Positions 10,036 through 19,237 of a stretch of DNA of 64,000 nt are shown here, piece by piece (within the stretch, counting starts at the first letter, position 1; every line of letters begins with the position of its first letter). The notes below the pieces were generated by a model that saw only the letters and a list, made by a program, of their open reading frames with translations, was not told the origin of the DNA and made no database searches. Position numbers and translations under genes: made by a program. Origin of the DNA: Pseudosulfitobacter koreensis (GTDB lineage Bacteria > Pseudomonadota > Alphaproteobacteria > Rhodobacterales > Rhodobacteraceae); contig NZ_JANKJG010000001.1 of NCBI RefSeq assembly GCF_024733015.1, positions 496,001-560,000 of the forward strand, written 5' to 3'.

Positions 10036-12333
10036 TTACGCCTCGATCCGCACTGGTGCACCCTTCGAAGCTGGGGTCTGGGACTTCTTGTCGTGATACG
10101 ACAATGGAACCAGCACGTTCATTTCCGGATAATACCCGCCGATGCAGCCGTTGGGCAGATCGAACGGCGTGACGGTCAGGCCGGTAATCCGCCGCTCTAC
10201 CCCATCGTCCAGATCGGACACCAACGCGACTTCCTGTCCTTCCTCGAGGTCCAGACGGGCCATCTCTTCACGGTTGATCAAGATCACATCGCGAGAACCC
10301 GAAAGCCCCCGCAGACGGTCGCTGAAGCCGTAGATAGTCGTGTTGAACTGATCGTTCGACCGCAAGGTGATCAGGGTCAGACGGCCTTCGGCCTCTTCGG
10401 CACCGATGGCCGACAGCACCGTCGGCGCCGTAAATTCGGCCTTGCCGCTTTCTGTCTGCCAATTGCGTTCGCGCGCAGAATTTCCGCGGTAAAAGCCACC
10501 CGGCTCGAACATGCGCCCGTTGTAGTCGCGGAAGTCGTCGGGATAGCTTTGCTCGACAAGATCACGGATCAGACTGTAATCCGCCGTCCATTCATCCCAC
10601 CTTACTTTGGGGTTATGGTCCAGCGTCGCCTTGGCCATGCCCGCAACAATTGCCACCTCGGATTTCAGATGCTCGGACGCAGGCTTGGCCTTGCCGATTG
10701 AGCCATAGATGTGACTGAGCGAGCATTCGATGCTGATCGACTGCGGCCCGCTTGCCTGGATGTCTTCGTCCAGCCGACCAAGGCAGGGCAAAAGGTAACA
10801 GGACTTGCCCGGCTTAAGGTGCGTCCGGTTCAGCTTTGTGCCCACGTAAACCGTCAGATCCAACGATGACCACGCCTCCTCGATCCGTTCGCGGTCGGGC
10901 AACGCGCGGACCAGATTGCCACCCATCAGGATCATGGCCTTCACCGATCCCTCCAACAGTCCTTCGCAGGCTGCCACTGCATTCATCCCTTCGTCGCGCG
11001 GGCTGGTGAAGTCGAACATTTCCTCCAGCTTCTCGATCGGCACCAGCTTGGGCTTTTCCGCGATCCCGACCGTGCGCTGCCCCTGCACGTTCGAGTGGCC
11101 ACGCACCGGGCTGATGCCAGCACCGGGACGTCCGATATTTCCCCGCAGCAGCAGCAGGTTCACGAGCATCCCAAGGTTCTGAAACCCATGGACATGCTGC
11201 GTAAGCCCCATCCCGTAGATTCCGATGACCTTTTCGGATTGCATGTAGATATCCGCCGCGCGGCCAAGCATCTCTCGCGTCAGCCCCGAGGCATGTTCGA
11301 TCTCGTCCCAACTGATCGCGGCGACGGCCTCCCTCATCTCGTTGAAACCGCCCGTCTCGTCGTCGATGAACGCCCGGTCCAGCACCGTTCCGGGCGCCTG
11401 ATCCTCCGCGTCGAGAACCAGCTTGATCATCCCGATCAAGGCCGAAATGTCCCCGCCGGGACGAACCTGAAAATATTCGGTAGAGATTTTTGTCGGTGTG
11501 CCCACGGTCATCTGAAGCAGATTTTGCGGATCGACAAATTCGATCAGACCGCGTTCACGCACCGGATTGAAGGTGACGACCTTGCAGCCCCGCTCGACCG
11601 CGCGTTTGAGTGGATGCAAAAAGCGCGGGCTGTTGGAGCCGGGGTTCTGGCCAAAGAAAAAGATCGCATCACATTCCTCGAAATCATCCAGAACGCAGGT
11701 ACCGACAGGGGTGCCGATGATCTCGTTCAGACCGACGCTGGTGGTCTCATGACACATGTTGGAAGACTGCGGCAGGTTGTTGTGCCCGTATAGACGCGCA
11801 AACAATCCGTACAGGAATGACGCTTCCAGACCGGCATGACCCGACGAATAGAAAACCGTCGATTTGGGGTCGAGATTTCGGAGTTCGGCGCCGATGGCGG
11901 CGAAAGCTTCCTCCCATGACACCGCAACATACTTGTCGCTGTCCGCATCATAGCGCAGCGGGTGGGTCAACCGACCCTGCTGTTCCAGATCATAGTCATG
12001 CCAGTCGCGCAATTCCTCCAGCGTGTGTTCGGCAAAAAACTCCGGCGTGCAGCGGCGGCTGGTCAATTCCCACAAGGTCGCCTTGGCACCGTTTTCACAG
12101 AATTCCGCCAGATGCGGCTTGGCCGGCTTGGCCCAGGCGCACGAGGTGCACATCACGCCTTCCGGCTTGTTCTGCCGCTCCAGCGTCCGCAGCGCTTCGG
12201 GTGTGCTTGCCTCCTTGCCGAATATCCGCGTGAGGCTTTTCAGCGACCCCCAACCGCCGGTCGAGTGCTTGTATTCGGGGGTTTGCGCATCGTGTTCGGT
12301 CGGAAGATGATCGTCTTGGTCATGGTCAGACAT
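10036..12333 (-). CDS. FdhF/YdeP-family molybdopterin oxidoreductase
   Basis: A 765-residue bis-MGD oxidoreductase of the YdeP group (formate dehydrogenase H-like alpha subunits). The N-terminus holds Cys62-x2-Cys65 and Cys79, the reduced FeS motif typical of this group. The core shows SSNMCHETTSVGLNEIIG with a Cys in the likely metal-ligand region, FFFGQNPGSNSPRFLHPLK, YGMGLTQHVHGFQNLGML and RGHSNVQGQRTVG, then a C-terminal molydop-binding domain (LITLRSNDQFNTTIYG). There is no Tat signal, so it should be cytoplasmic. E. coli YdeP is linked to acid resistance, but the substrate of the family is not known. It heads the cyoABCD-fdhD operon; CAGGAG precedes the ATG. Confidence 0.9.
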   Translation of the reverse strand: MSDHDQDDHLPTEHDAQTPEYKHSTGGWGSLKSLTRIFGKEASTPEALRTLERQNKPEGVMCTSCAWAKPAKPHLAEFCENGAKATLWELTSRRCTPEFFAEHTLEELRDWHDYDLEQQGRLTHPLRYDADSDKYVAVSWEEAFAAIGAELRNLDPKSTVFYSSGHAGLEASFLYGLFARLYGHNNLPQSSNMCHETTSVGLNEIIGTPVGTCVLDDFEECDAIFFFGQNPGSNSPRFLHPLKRAVERGCKVVTFNPVRERGLIEFVDPQNLLQMTVGTPTKISTEYFQVRPGGDISALIGMIKLVLDAEDQAPGTVLDRAFIDDETGGFNEMREAVAAISWDEIEHASGLTREMLGRAADIYMQSEKVIGIYGMGLTQHVHGFQNLGMLVNLLLLRGNIGRPGAGISPVRGHSNVQGQRTVGIAEKPKLVPIEKLEEMFDFTSPRDEGMNAVAACEGLLEGSVKAMILMGGNLVRALPDRERIEEAWSSLDLTVYVGTKLNRTHLKPGKSCYLLPCLGRLDEDIQASGPQSISIECSLSHIYGSIGKAKPASEHLKSEVAIVAGMAKATLDHNPKVRWDEWTADYSLIRDLVEQSYPDDFRDYNGRMFEPGGFYRGNSARERNWQTESGKAEFTAPTVLSAIGAEEAEGRLTLITLRSNDQFNTTIYGFSDRLRGLSGSRDVILINREEMARLDLEEGQEVALVSDLDDGVERRITGLTVTPFDLPNGCIGGYYPEMNVLVPLSYHDKKSQTPASKGAPVRIEA

Positions 12334-12971
12334 GGCACCGCTCCTGTGACTTTCGGGCAGAGCTCTGGTGCTTCAGGCGTCCCGCTCCAGAGCAATCGTG
12401 GCCAGGAACGTCATCCCTGCGCCTTGGATCGGAACGTTTGGTTTCGGCGATGGTTCCACCTGAAGGGCACCTTGTGTCCGCGTTCAAAGGGTTGTGGCGC
12501 GGAGCGATAAGCCTTGAACGACTGCATGAACTGCCCTTGGGTTTCCGAGAGGATAAAATCCTCAGCGGTGAGATCCCGAAGACGGCCCCACCGCCATGCA
12601 GCGATTGCGCGCACTCCCGAGCTTGTCTCGGAGCATGCTAGGCAGGACGCTGTGGACCTCGAAAAGATCAAGACGTCACACGGCAAGAGCCGGGGGCGCC
12701 TCTGTGTCCGAAGCGTCTTCCAAGTCCATTTCCGTGGCTGGAACCTGCAAACACATGTGAACGACAGACATCAATCTTAAGCTGAACATCGCACCCCATG
12801 TGCTGGATTGAAAATTCACAATGCCCTGCCCGCGAATGGTCCAAGGCTTCGGCAACTGGCAAAGACGGAACCCTGGCGGGAGCCGACGGGTTGAGTGATC
12901 GACACAAACGGCAGCGCGAATGAGCGCCGTCCCACACGCTGTTGCCATCCCACAGGCTTGGAAGACCCCGG
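12334..12971. other. intergenic stretch with no supported gene
   Basis: About 640 bp between the start of the molybdoenzyme operon (minus) and the sulfotransferase gene (plus). Short open frames exist on both strands (for example 12411-12686 minus, 91 residues), but none shows a family motif, good ribosome site or convincing composition. It should contain the promoter of the minus-strand operon and possibly that of the sulfotransferase. No tRNA or clear terminator was seen. Confidence 0.5.
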
Positions 12972-13754
12972 ATGAACGACCTTGAAATCCAGATGCTCGG
13001 CTTGTCACGCAGCGGCAATCACGCCATCGCCAACTGGATCTGGCTACAGGCAAAAGGTCCGAAAGTGCTGCTGAATTGCTGCGAAGGAAAGACGAACCCC
13101 TACCTGTCGTGCCGTCCGATGGAAGCGCACTTGAAGGGATGGCGCGAAGACGGGCCGGGGCTCTATTCTGGGGGTCGGGATGGGCAACACGCCGATGTCG
13201 GGCTGTTGATGCATACCTATGAAGACAGCTGGTTGCGGTATGCTTTCAGCAATGCGCTGCAAGACCAGCATGATACTTGGCTTGGCCTCACGCGGCGCAA
13301 GATTTCACTGATTGTCCTGCGCGATCCCTTCAACCTCTTTGCCAGCCGACTGCGGGCGGGCGAAACTATGGCGCCGCATGTACTGCGACGGATGTGGAAG
13401 CAACACGCGCGTACCGCGTTTGGTGCAAATGGCACTCTGCCCGGTGAAGTCTGCGTCGTGTGCTACAACGACTGGACCCGTGACCCTTCCTACCGAGCGC
13501 GCTTGGCAGCGCGCCTCGGGTTGACCTTTACAGATGCCGGCGCCAACCGCGTGCCACCGACCAATGGCGGAAGCTCGTTCGACGGCACGGCCTTTGACGG
13601 CGATGCGCGTCGGATGGCAACGCGGGATCGCTGGCGGCACTACGTCGGTGATCCGTCGTATCGCGCGCTCTTCGACCCCGAGATGGTCGAGATGTCCGCA
13701 AAGCTGTTCGGTTCGCCCCCGGATTGGGCTCGGACATCTGCAAATCCTACATGA
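12972..13754 (+). CDS. sulfotransferase-like P-loop protein
   Basis: A 260-residue protein that begins with LEIQMLGLSRSGNHAIANW: the SRSGNHA loop (residues 12-18) matches the 5'-phosphosulfate (PAPS) loop of sulfotransferases. A second motif, ISLIVLRDPFNLFASRLRAG, matches the 3'-phosphate binding strand and loop. Together they support PAPS-dependent sulfation of a carbohydrate or other hydroxyl group. The ATG at 12972 is preferred over an upstream one (12942) because GGAAG lies before it and homology starts there. It stands alone, converging on the glycan operon, which could supply its acceptor; that link is inference. Confidence 0.72.
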   Translation: MNDLEIQMLGLSRSGNHAIANWIWLQAKGPKVLLNCCEGKTNPYLSCRPMEAHLKGWREDGPGLYSGGRDGQHADVGLLMHTYEDSWLRYAFSNALQDQHDTWLGLTRRKISLIVLRDPFNLFASRLRAGETMAPHVLRRMWKQHARTAFGANGTLPGEVCVVCYNDWTRDPSYRARLAARLGLTFTDAGANRVPPTNGGSSFDGTAFDGDARRMATRDRWRHYVGDPSYRALFDPEMVEMSAKLFGSPPDWARTSANPT

Positions 13755-13853
13755 GAGACCAGTTCGCATGACCGGGCTCCCTTGCGTGGACGGTTACTGA
13801 AAGCGTGCGGATTTCCCTGCAGGCGCAGGCCCTTGGGTCAGGTTGCGTCAGGA

Positions 13854-14126
13854 TCACGCATGATCACGCTCCACCAGCTTGTTGAACCGGCTGGTGCTGC
13901 CATCCTCCAGCGTGTCCTGATAGACGAGAGCCAGATTGTTCGCCTCGAAGATGCGGAAAAATTCGTCCCACGATATCTTTTCAAGCCGCTCCTCAGGCTC
14001 ATTGAAATCAATGCGCAGCAGCCCTCCGGTTTCGCCGGTGCCTGTCACGCGGGCGGGGTGGCCGTCGCGCGCCTCGGCCCACTGGCGTATTGTTTTGTGG
14101 TCGGTGGTGGTTTGCGATGCAGTCAT
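13854..14126 (-). CDS. conserved small protein of unknown function
   Basis: A 90-residue acidic soluble protein beginning TASQTTTDHKTIRQWAEARDGHPA, shortened here in meaning to a DHKTIRQWAEARDG start, with ISWDEFFRIFEANNLALVYQ in the middle. Similar small proteins are common in Rhizobiales and Rhodobacterales and are sometimes labelled 1,4-alpha-glucan branching enzyme, a label its size cannot support. An excellent AAAGGAG site precedes the ATG. It is the last gene of the glycan operon, 27 bp after the methyltransferase. Confidence 0.75.
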   Translation of the reverse strand: MTASQTTTDHKTIRQWAEARDGHPARVTGTGETGGLLRIDFNEPEERLEKISWDEFFRIFEANNLALVYQDTLEDGSTSRFNKLVERDHA

Positions 14127-14153
14127 GATGGTTCTCCTTTGCTTGTGCGGGAA

Positions 14154-14909
14154 TTACCGATCCGCCGCGACAATGCGGGGCGGTTGGTCGGTGTGTTCGG
14201 GGCGCGCCTCGCGGCGGCAGAGATAGACTTCGGGCTCGGGATGCGCCTCGATGGCGAAGCCCGAACTGCGCAGCATCGCCTCGGTGGCCGCGCGGTTGGG
14301 CACGAACCAATTGGTCGGATCGTGGGCAAAACGGTGTTCGATGAAATGCAGACGCGGCGCGGCATCCTGATGAAACAGGGTGTCGTCGTCGAAATCATAG
14401 TCGTGGGCCAGATTGGCCACCGCCTGCGTGCCGCGCTGCATGCACTGGAACAGCATCTGCTTGCCCACCACATGTTCGTGCAGCAGGTCCAGCGCCAGAA
14501 GCGGATGGCGCAGGTGGTAAAACACGCCCATGAAGATCACCAGATCGAAACGCCGACCCAGACTGCCAACGTCATAGACGGACATCTGTCGAAAGGTGAT
14601 ATCGGCATCCGCCTGTTCAGCCGCAAAGCGGGCCTGCCGCAGGTAATGCGCGTCACTGTCAATAGCGACCACCTCGGACGCGCCGCGCCGCGCCATTTCA
14701 AGCGCGTAGAACCCCGCATTGCAGCCGATATCCAGAACGCTCATGCCGCTCGTGTTCTCGGGCAGAACATGACGGAAACCCTGCCACTTGAACGCGGGGT
14801 AGTCCCCCAGAAAATGGTCGGGAGCGGTCTGGATGCCGCCGATCCGCAGGTTGTGAAACCACGGACCCAGCTCGGCGATCCGCCGGGAGAGATCGTCGCT
14901 TTCGTCCAT
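14154..14909 (-). CDS. SAM-dependent methyltransferase (TIGR04290-like)
   Basis: A 251-residue class I methyltransferase. The SAM-binding strand and loop read VLDIGCNAGFYALEMARRGA, followed by an acidic residue ending strand 2 (VVAIDSD) and FDLVIFMGVFYHLRHP. The N-terminus (WFHNLRIGGIQTAP, DYPAFKWQGF) resembles tRNA-wobble CmoB-type enzymes and the TIGR04290 group, which is found beside CgeB-type glycosyltransferases in alphaproteobacteria. Its start coincides with the stop of the upstream UDP-xylose synthase-like gene. A sugar or lipid acceptor in the local glycan pathway is inferred from context. Confidence 0.82.
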   Translation of the reverse strand: MDESDDLSRRIAELGPWFHNLRIGGIQTAPDHFLGDYPAFKWQGFRHVLPENTSGMSVLDIGCNAGFYALEMARRGASEVVAIDSDAHYLRQARFAAEQADADITFRQMSVYDVGSLGRRFDLVIFMGVFYHLRHPLLALDLLHEHVVGKQMLFQCMQRGTQAVANLAHDYDFDDDTLFHQDAAPRLHFIEHRFAHDPTNWFVPNRAATEAMLRSSGFAIEAHPEPEVYLCRREARPEHTDQPPRIVAADR

Positions 14910-15925
14910 CAGGCCTGTGCCCGAGACAACGGCGCGCCTGGGCCAGGTTGAACGCCTGCCGCGCCCACCGCCGCGGCGAACCAGGCGGCAGTTTGCGGCA
15001 ATCCCTGATCCAGCGTGACCTTCGGGGACCAGCCCAACAATTCGCGCGCCCGCGAAATGTCCGGACGTCGCCGAGTGGGGTCGTCCTGAGGCAGCGGGCG
15101 AAACACCAGACGCGCTTGTCCCGGAACCAGCGCCTGCACCTGACGCGCAAGGTCGAGAATGGTGAACTCTTCGGGATTGCCGAGATTGATCGCGGTTTTC
15201 GGCGGCTCCGCGACCTCCATCAATGCGTGCAGACCAGCAACCAGATCCGAAACATAGCAGAACGACCGCGTCTGCTGCCCCTTGCCGTAAATCGTGATGT
15301 CGTGCCCCTGCAGCGCCTGCACCAGAAAGTTCGACACCACGCGCCCGTCATCGGGGCGCATGCGTGGCCCGTAAGTGTTGAAGATGCGTGCCACCCGCAC
15401 ATCAAGCCCGGCGCGCGCGTAATCGAAACACAGGGCTTCGGCAGCGCGCTTGCCCTCGTCATAACAGGCGCGCGGACCGGTGCAGTTGACGTGGCCAGCG
15501 TATTCTTCGGGCTGCGGGTGAATCTCGGGATCGCCATAGATCTCGCTGGTCGATGCCTGAACGAAACGCGCACCGTGATCCCGCGCCAAATCCAGAAGGC
15601 CCGCAGTGCCTTCCACATTGGTCAGCATCGTGTGGATCGGATCGGCTTGATAGTGCGGCGGCGAGGCGGGACTGGCGAGGTTGTAAATCCGCTCAAGCCG
15701 TTCGCGCAGTATAACGGGCGCGCGCACGTCGCCCCGGACCATGCGGAAATCGCGATAATTGCACAACGGCAGGATGTTTTCCTCGCGCCCGGTCAAAAAA
15801 CTGTCGAGGCAGATCACCCGATGCCCCTGCTGCAGCAGCGCTTCGCACAGATGTGAGCCGACGAAACCGGCGCCGCCGGCAACCAGGACGGTCTTCTTGG
15901 TGGATGGTACAGGTCTCGGGGTCAT
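14909..15925 (-). CDS. UDP-glucuronate decarboxylase-like SDR (UDP-xylose synthase family)
   Basis: A 338-residue extended short-chain dehydrogenase. The NAD loop is GGAGFVGSHLCEALL, the active site Tyr-x3-Lys is CYDEGKRAAEAL, and IFNTYGPRMRPDDGRVVSNF follows, the string usual in UDP-glucuronate decarboxylases that make UDP-xylose. The ATG has AAGGAGA upstream. It sits between a CgeB-type glycosyltransferase and the methyltransferase, so it probably makes the nucleotide sugar one of the neighbouring glycosyltransferases uses. Other 4,6-dehydratase-type activities cannot be excluded from sequence alone. Confidence 0.85.
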   Translation of the reverse strand: MTPRPVPSTKKTVLVAGGAGFVGSHLCEALLQQGHRVICLDSFLTGREENILPLCNYRDFRMVRGDVRAPVILRERLERIYNLASPASPPHYQADPIHTMLTNVEGTAGLLDLARDHGARFVQASTSEIYGDPEIHPQPEEYAGHVNCTGPRACYDEGKRAAEALCFDYARAGLDVRVARIFNTYGPRMRPDDGRVVSNFLVQALQGHDITIYGKGQQTRSFCYVSDLVAGLHALMEVAEPPKTAINLGNPEEFTILDLARQVQALVPGQARLVFRPLPQDDPTRRRPDISRARELLGWSPKVTLDQGLPQTAAWFAAAVGAAGVQPGPGAPLSRAQA

Positions 15926-15947
15926 CGCAAGTCTCCTTTTCTACATG

Positions 15948-17039
15948 TTACGTTCGCTGCAATCTGTCGGCCCCGACACCGTGCAATACGGCGGCAAGTT
16001 CGCGCGCCCGTGCCTGTCCGGTGTGGTTTGCCAATACGCGGCGGCGCGCCGTGTCTCCGAGAGAGCGGCGGGTGGGATCGTCCAGTTCGGTCAACGCGGC
16101 CACCACGTCGTTCGTGTCTTGCGCAATCACGATCGCCTCGCCGTCGGGCAGCAGCTCTTCCAGCCCCGGCCATGTGTCGCTGATGATCGGCGTGGCGCAG
16201 GCGCCTGCCTCGAACAGGCGGACGCTGGGCGACCAGCCCATCCGCCGCATCGCGTCGCGGGTGACGTTCAGGGTAAAGCCTTGGGCGTTGTAGAATTCCG
16301 CGTGGCGCGCGGGCGGCAGATGCTCGATACGCTCAACGTTCTGCGGCCAGTCGATGCTGTCGGGATATTGCGGCCCGGCCACCACAAAACGCCGGTCCGG
16401 CAACTGTCGCGCCGGTTCCAGCAGCAGCGCCTCAAGGGTCGGCTGGCGGTCGGGACTATAGGTGCCGAGATAGCCCAGATCCCATCTTTGCGGCACGTCC
16501 TCTGGTTCATAGCGATCGGCATCGACCGAACAGTAGAGCGCCTCGGCCCGGCGTGCGCCGCGTTCTTGCTCCAGATGCTCCAGCACCGCGCCGCCTGCAA
16601 ATGAGAAGTAGATGTCAAACAGCGGCACCTGCCGCGCCGCGATATATTCCGCATCACCCTTGTCCAGCCGGTCCAGCGTCACCGGTGTGTCGATGTCGTA
16701 AAAGCACAGAAGACGCGGGTTCAGCCCATGCAGCGCGTCGATGATGCTTATGCCATCCGGCACATATGAACCGACGATGACAGCATCGGCGCGAGCCAGC
16801 CTCTTGCCGTGCCGGTCCAGCATCGCAGCGGGGTCGTCGTAAAGCTCAAGCTCGCAGAAATCCGGATCGGGCAGATCACGGTGGGGGGCATACCACGGCA
16901 CATCGCGTTCCAGAAACAGCACGCGATGGCCCTCGGCCGCCAACCCGCGCAGCAGTGCGCGAAAGGTGGTGGCGTGACCGTTGCCCCAGGACGATGTCAG
17001 CGACAGGCCCAGAATGACGATGTCGAGCGGGGCGGTCAT
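15948..17039 (-). CDS. CgeB-type glycosyltransferase 1
   Basis: A 363-residue cytosolic GT-B-like protein. The N-terminus ILGLSLTSSWGNGHATTFRALLRGL and the C-terminal DAMRRMGWSPSVRLFEAGAC, then PIISDTWPGLEELLPDGEAI, match the CgeB (spore maturation) glycosyltransferase group. The Glu in LFEAGAC would bind the nucleotide-sugar ribose as in other GT-B enzymes. CgeB of Bacillus affects spore surface glycosylation; the donor and acceptor here are unknown. The first of three tandem, divergent homologues; its start overlaps the stop of the next by 4 bp. Confidence 0.82.
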   Translation of the reverse strand: MTAPLDIVILGLSLTSSWGNGHATTFRALLRGLAAEGHRVLFLERDVPWYAPHRDLPDPDFCELELYDDPAAMLDRHGKRLARADAVIVGSYVPDGISIIDALHGLNPRLLCFYDIDTPVTLDRLDKGDAEYIAARQVPLFDIYFSFAGGAVLEHLEQERGARRAEALYCSVDADRYEPEDVPQRWDLGYLGTYSPDRQPTLEALLLEPARQLPDRRFVVAGPQYPDSIDWPQNVERIEHLPPARHAEFYNAQGFTLNVTRDAMRRMGWSPSVRLFEAGACATPIISDTWPGLEELLPDGEAIVIAQDTNDVVAALTELDDPTRRSLGDTARRRVLANHTGQARARELAAVLHGVGADRLQRT

Positions 17040-18127
17040 GCGATTGCCCTCGCGGCTTTCAGGCGGGCGCGGAACAACTCGTCGGCCAGTTCTGCCCGAT
17101 CGGTATAGGTGTGTTCGCGCAGAACCCGCATCAGCGCGCGCCGCCCGATCCTTGCGGCATCCTTTGGGGGTGTGTCCCTGACCAGGTCGGCAACGTCCTG
17201 CCCGTCGCGAGCGACGAGGATTTCCTTGCCGGGCTTCAGAAACAGTTCGACCCCTTCCCAGGCGTCAGTGACGATGCAGGCCCCTGCTCCGGCGGCTTCG
17301 AAAACGCGGGTCGCGGGTGAAAAACCGGTTTCGGCCATGCTGTCGCGGGCGATGTTCAGCACCATGCGCGCGCTTGCGTTCAGCGCGTTGTGATCGCGCG
17401 TGGGTACATGGCCCAGCGCGCGGACATTTTCAGGCATCGGATGCCCCTCCCATCCCGATCCGCCCAGCACAAAGCGCGCCTCGGGGCAGGCAGCGGCGGG
17501 GGCAAAGAACCAGGCGGCCACCCGCGCGTCGCGGTCGGGCAGGCGATTGCCCAGAAACGCCATGTCGCAGGTCAGCCGCGCTTCGGGGGGGACCGGGTGG
17601 TGGGTATCGGGATCAAGCGCATTGTAGACGGGTACGCAATCGCGCGCGCCCAAGGCACGGTAGGCCGCGATGACCGGATCGCCGCCGCCATAGGTCAACA
17701 CCAGATCAAGTTCCGGCAAGGCTGCGCGCAGCGGGTGATCGGGGGACGCGTGCAATTCGGCCAGCGTGGCGGGCGCGTCCACATCCCAGAAGATGCGCAA
17801 GGCACCGGGGCGGGCTGCGGCCATGACTTCGGCAAGCAGCAGGTCGTCCTGAAACCCCACGCCGCTGGTCTTGACCACGATATCGGCGTCGCTGGCGTTT
17901 GCTGCCGCTGCGCGCAGGGCAGGAACCGTGCCGTCATAGACCACCACACGCGCCCAGTCGGGCGGGTCGATGTCGCGGTTTTTCTGCCGGTCATGTACAT
18001 CCGGCTCGTAAAAGGTGATGTCATAGCCGCGTGCGGCAAGCGCCCGCAGGATACCGCGGTAATAGGTGGCCGCCCCGTTCCAATAGGCCGACAGCAGGCT
18101 TGATCCGTAAAAGGCGATCTTGGTCAT
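17036..18127 (-). CDS. CgeB-type glycosyltransferase 2
   Basis: A 363-residue homologue of the flanking two genes: IAFYGSSLLSAYWNGAATYY at the N-terminus and RDSMAETGFSPATRVFEAAG, then CIVTDAWEGVELFLKPGKEI, near the C-terminus. Same fold and motif order as its neighbours but clearly different sequence, so the three probably add different sugars or act on successive acceptors. It overlaps both neighbours by ATGA, which suggests fixed stoichiometry. No signal peptide or membrane helix is seen. Confidence 0.82.
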   Translation of the reverse strand: MTKIAFYGSSLLSAYWNGAATYYRGILRALAARGYDITFYEPDVHDRQKNRDIDPPDWARVVVYDGTVPALRAAAANASDADIVVKTSGVGFQDDLLLAEVMAAARPGALRIFWDVDAPATLAELHASPDHPLRAALPELDLVLTYGGGDPVIAAYRALGARDCVPVYNALDPDTHHPVPPEARLTCDMAFLGNRLPDRDARVAAWFFAPAAACPEARFVLGGSGWEGHPMPENVRALGHVPTRDHNALNASARMVLNIARDSMAETGFSPATRVFEAAGAGACIVTDAWEGVELFLKPGKEILVARDGQDVADLVRDTPPKDAARIGRRALMRVLREHTYTDRAELADELFRARLKAARAIA

Positions 18128-19236
18128 GCGAGGCGCTCCTGTGTCTGTACGTTGATGCCAAGCCCCGTCAGGATCGCCAAAAGTTCCTCGGCGCGGTGAC
18201 GGCAGGTGTGTCGCGTGCGGATCGTTTCAAGCCCCGCAGCGACGACTTCGTGGCGCATGTCGTCGTCATTCAGCAGTGCCGACAGCTGCGTGCGCATTTC
18301 GCTTCCGTTGCGGGCGCGCAGGTGATCAATGCCGGGGCGGAACATCTCTTCGCAATCGTCCCAGGGTGCGCTTACCAGCGGGATGCCGCAGGCCAACGCC
18401 TCGAACATCCGGATGGTGGGGATGCCGGGCAGCGCCTCGACATAGGGCGCACGCGGCACGTGCACCGTCACGCGGTGACGGGCAAATTCCCGTGGCACGT
18501 CAGCGTTTGCCACCCAACCGCCATAGGCGATGCCAGCACTGGCAAGCCGCTCCAGCGCCGCGTCTGGATAGCGCACGCCGCGCACGGTGGCCGAAAGCTC
18601 AAGCGCGGCGACCGGGTCAATCAGGAATTCGGTCAATTCGGCGCTGCGTTCGCCATCGCCCCAGTTGCCGATCCACACCAGATCGGCTTCGGGCGTTTGC
18701 GCGATCGGACGAAACAGCGCCACATCCGCCGCCTCGTGCCAGGTAAAGACCTGCCGCCCCCAGCCTGCATCAAGATAGCGGCTTCGCAGGGTCTCGCCAA
18801 AGGCCAGGACAGCATCATAACCCGACAGGTCAAGCGCGCCGATCTCACCAGCGGCGCTGACCGCGCGGTGATGGGTGTCGTGAAACAACAAAGTGAAGCG
18901 CCCGCCGTGCCGCCGCACTGCGCCAAGCTCGGCGATCAAGGACGGGTCGGTCCACTCATGCACCACCACCACGTCGGCATCGTCCAGCAGATCTTCGTGG
19001 CGGGTCCGGTTATCATAGCGGCGCGTGTGCAGCGTCGGAAAGGTGCGGTGAAAGGCGGCGATCGCGTCGGGGCCTTGGTCGGCCAGCAGATTGTCGCGTG
19101 ACCAAGACACCTCCGGTTCAAGCGCCAGCGCCTGATGCCCGAGGCCCTGCAGTTCCCGCATTACGCCGCGCAGGAAATGCGCGTTGCCGTGGTTCCAGTC
19201 CGAGATCAGCGAGTGGGTGTAAAACAGAAAACGCAT
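18124..19236 (-). CDS. CgeB-type glycosyltransferase 3
   Basis: A 370-residue third member: RFLFYTHSLISDWNHGNAHF at the N-terminus, PTIRMFEALACGIPLVSAPW and then CEEMFRPGIDHLRARNG near the C-terminus. The frame extends upstream to 19383, but the ATG at 19236 has a strong GGAGGT site, starts where homology to the other two begins, and lies one base after the stop of the GT4 gene. It follows the GT4 gene and precedes the other two CgeB-type genes in the operon. Confidence 0.82.
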   Translation of the reverse strand: MRFLFYTHSLISDWNHGNAHFLRGVMRELQGLGHQALALEPEVSWSRDNLLADQGPDAIAAFHRTFPTLHTRRYDNRTRHEDLLDDADVVVVHEWTDPSLIAELGAVRRHGGRFTLLFHDTHHRAVSAAGEIGALDLSGYDAVLAFGETLRSRYLDAGWGRQVFTWHEAADVALFRPIAQTPEADLVWIGNWGDGERSAELTEFLIDPVAALELSATVRGVRYPDAALERLASAGIAYGGWVANADVPREFARHRVTVHVPRAPYVEALPGIPTIRMFEALACGIPLVSAPWDDCEEMFRPGIDHLRARNGSEMRTQLSALLNDDDMRHEVVAAGLETIRTRHTCRHRAEELLAILTGLGINVQTQERLA

Positions 19237-19237
19237 A

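Noticed and set aside
12411..12686. 91-codon minus frame in the gap before the sulfotransferase
   Set aside because: No recognisable domain, weak start context, and the opposite strand is equally open.
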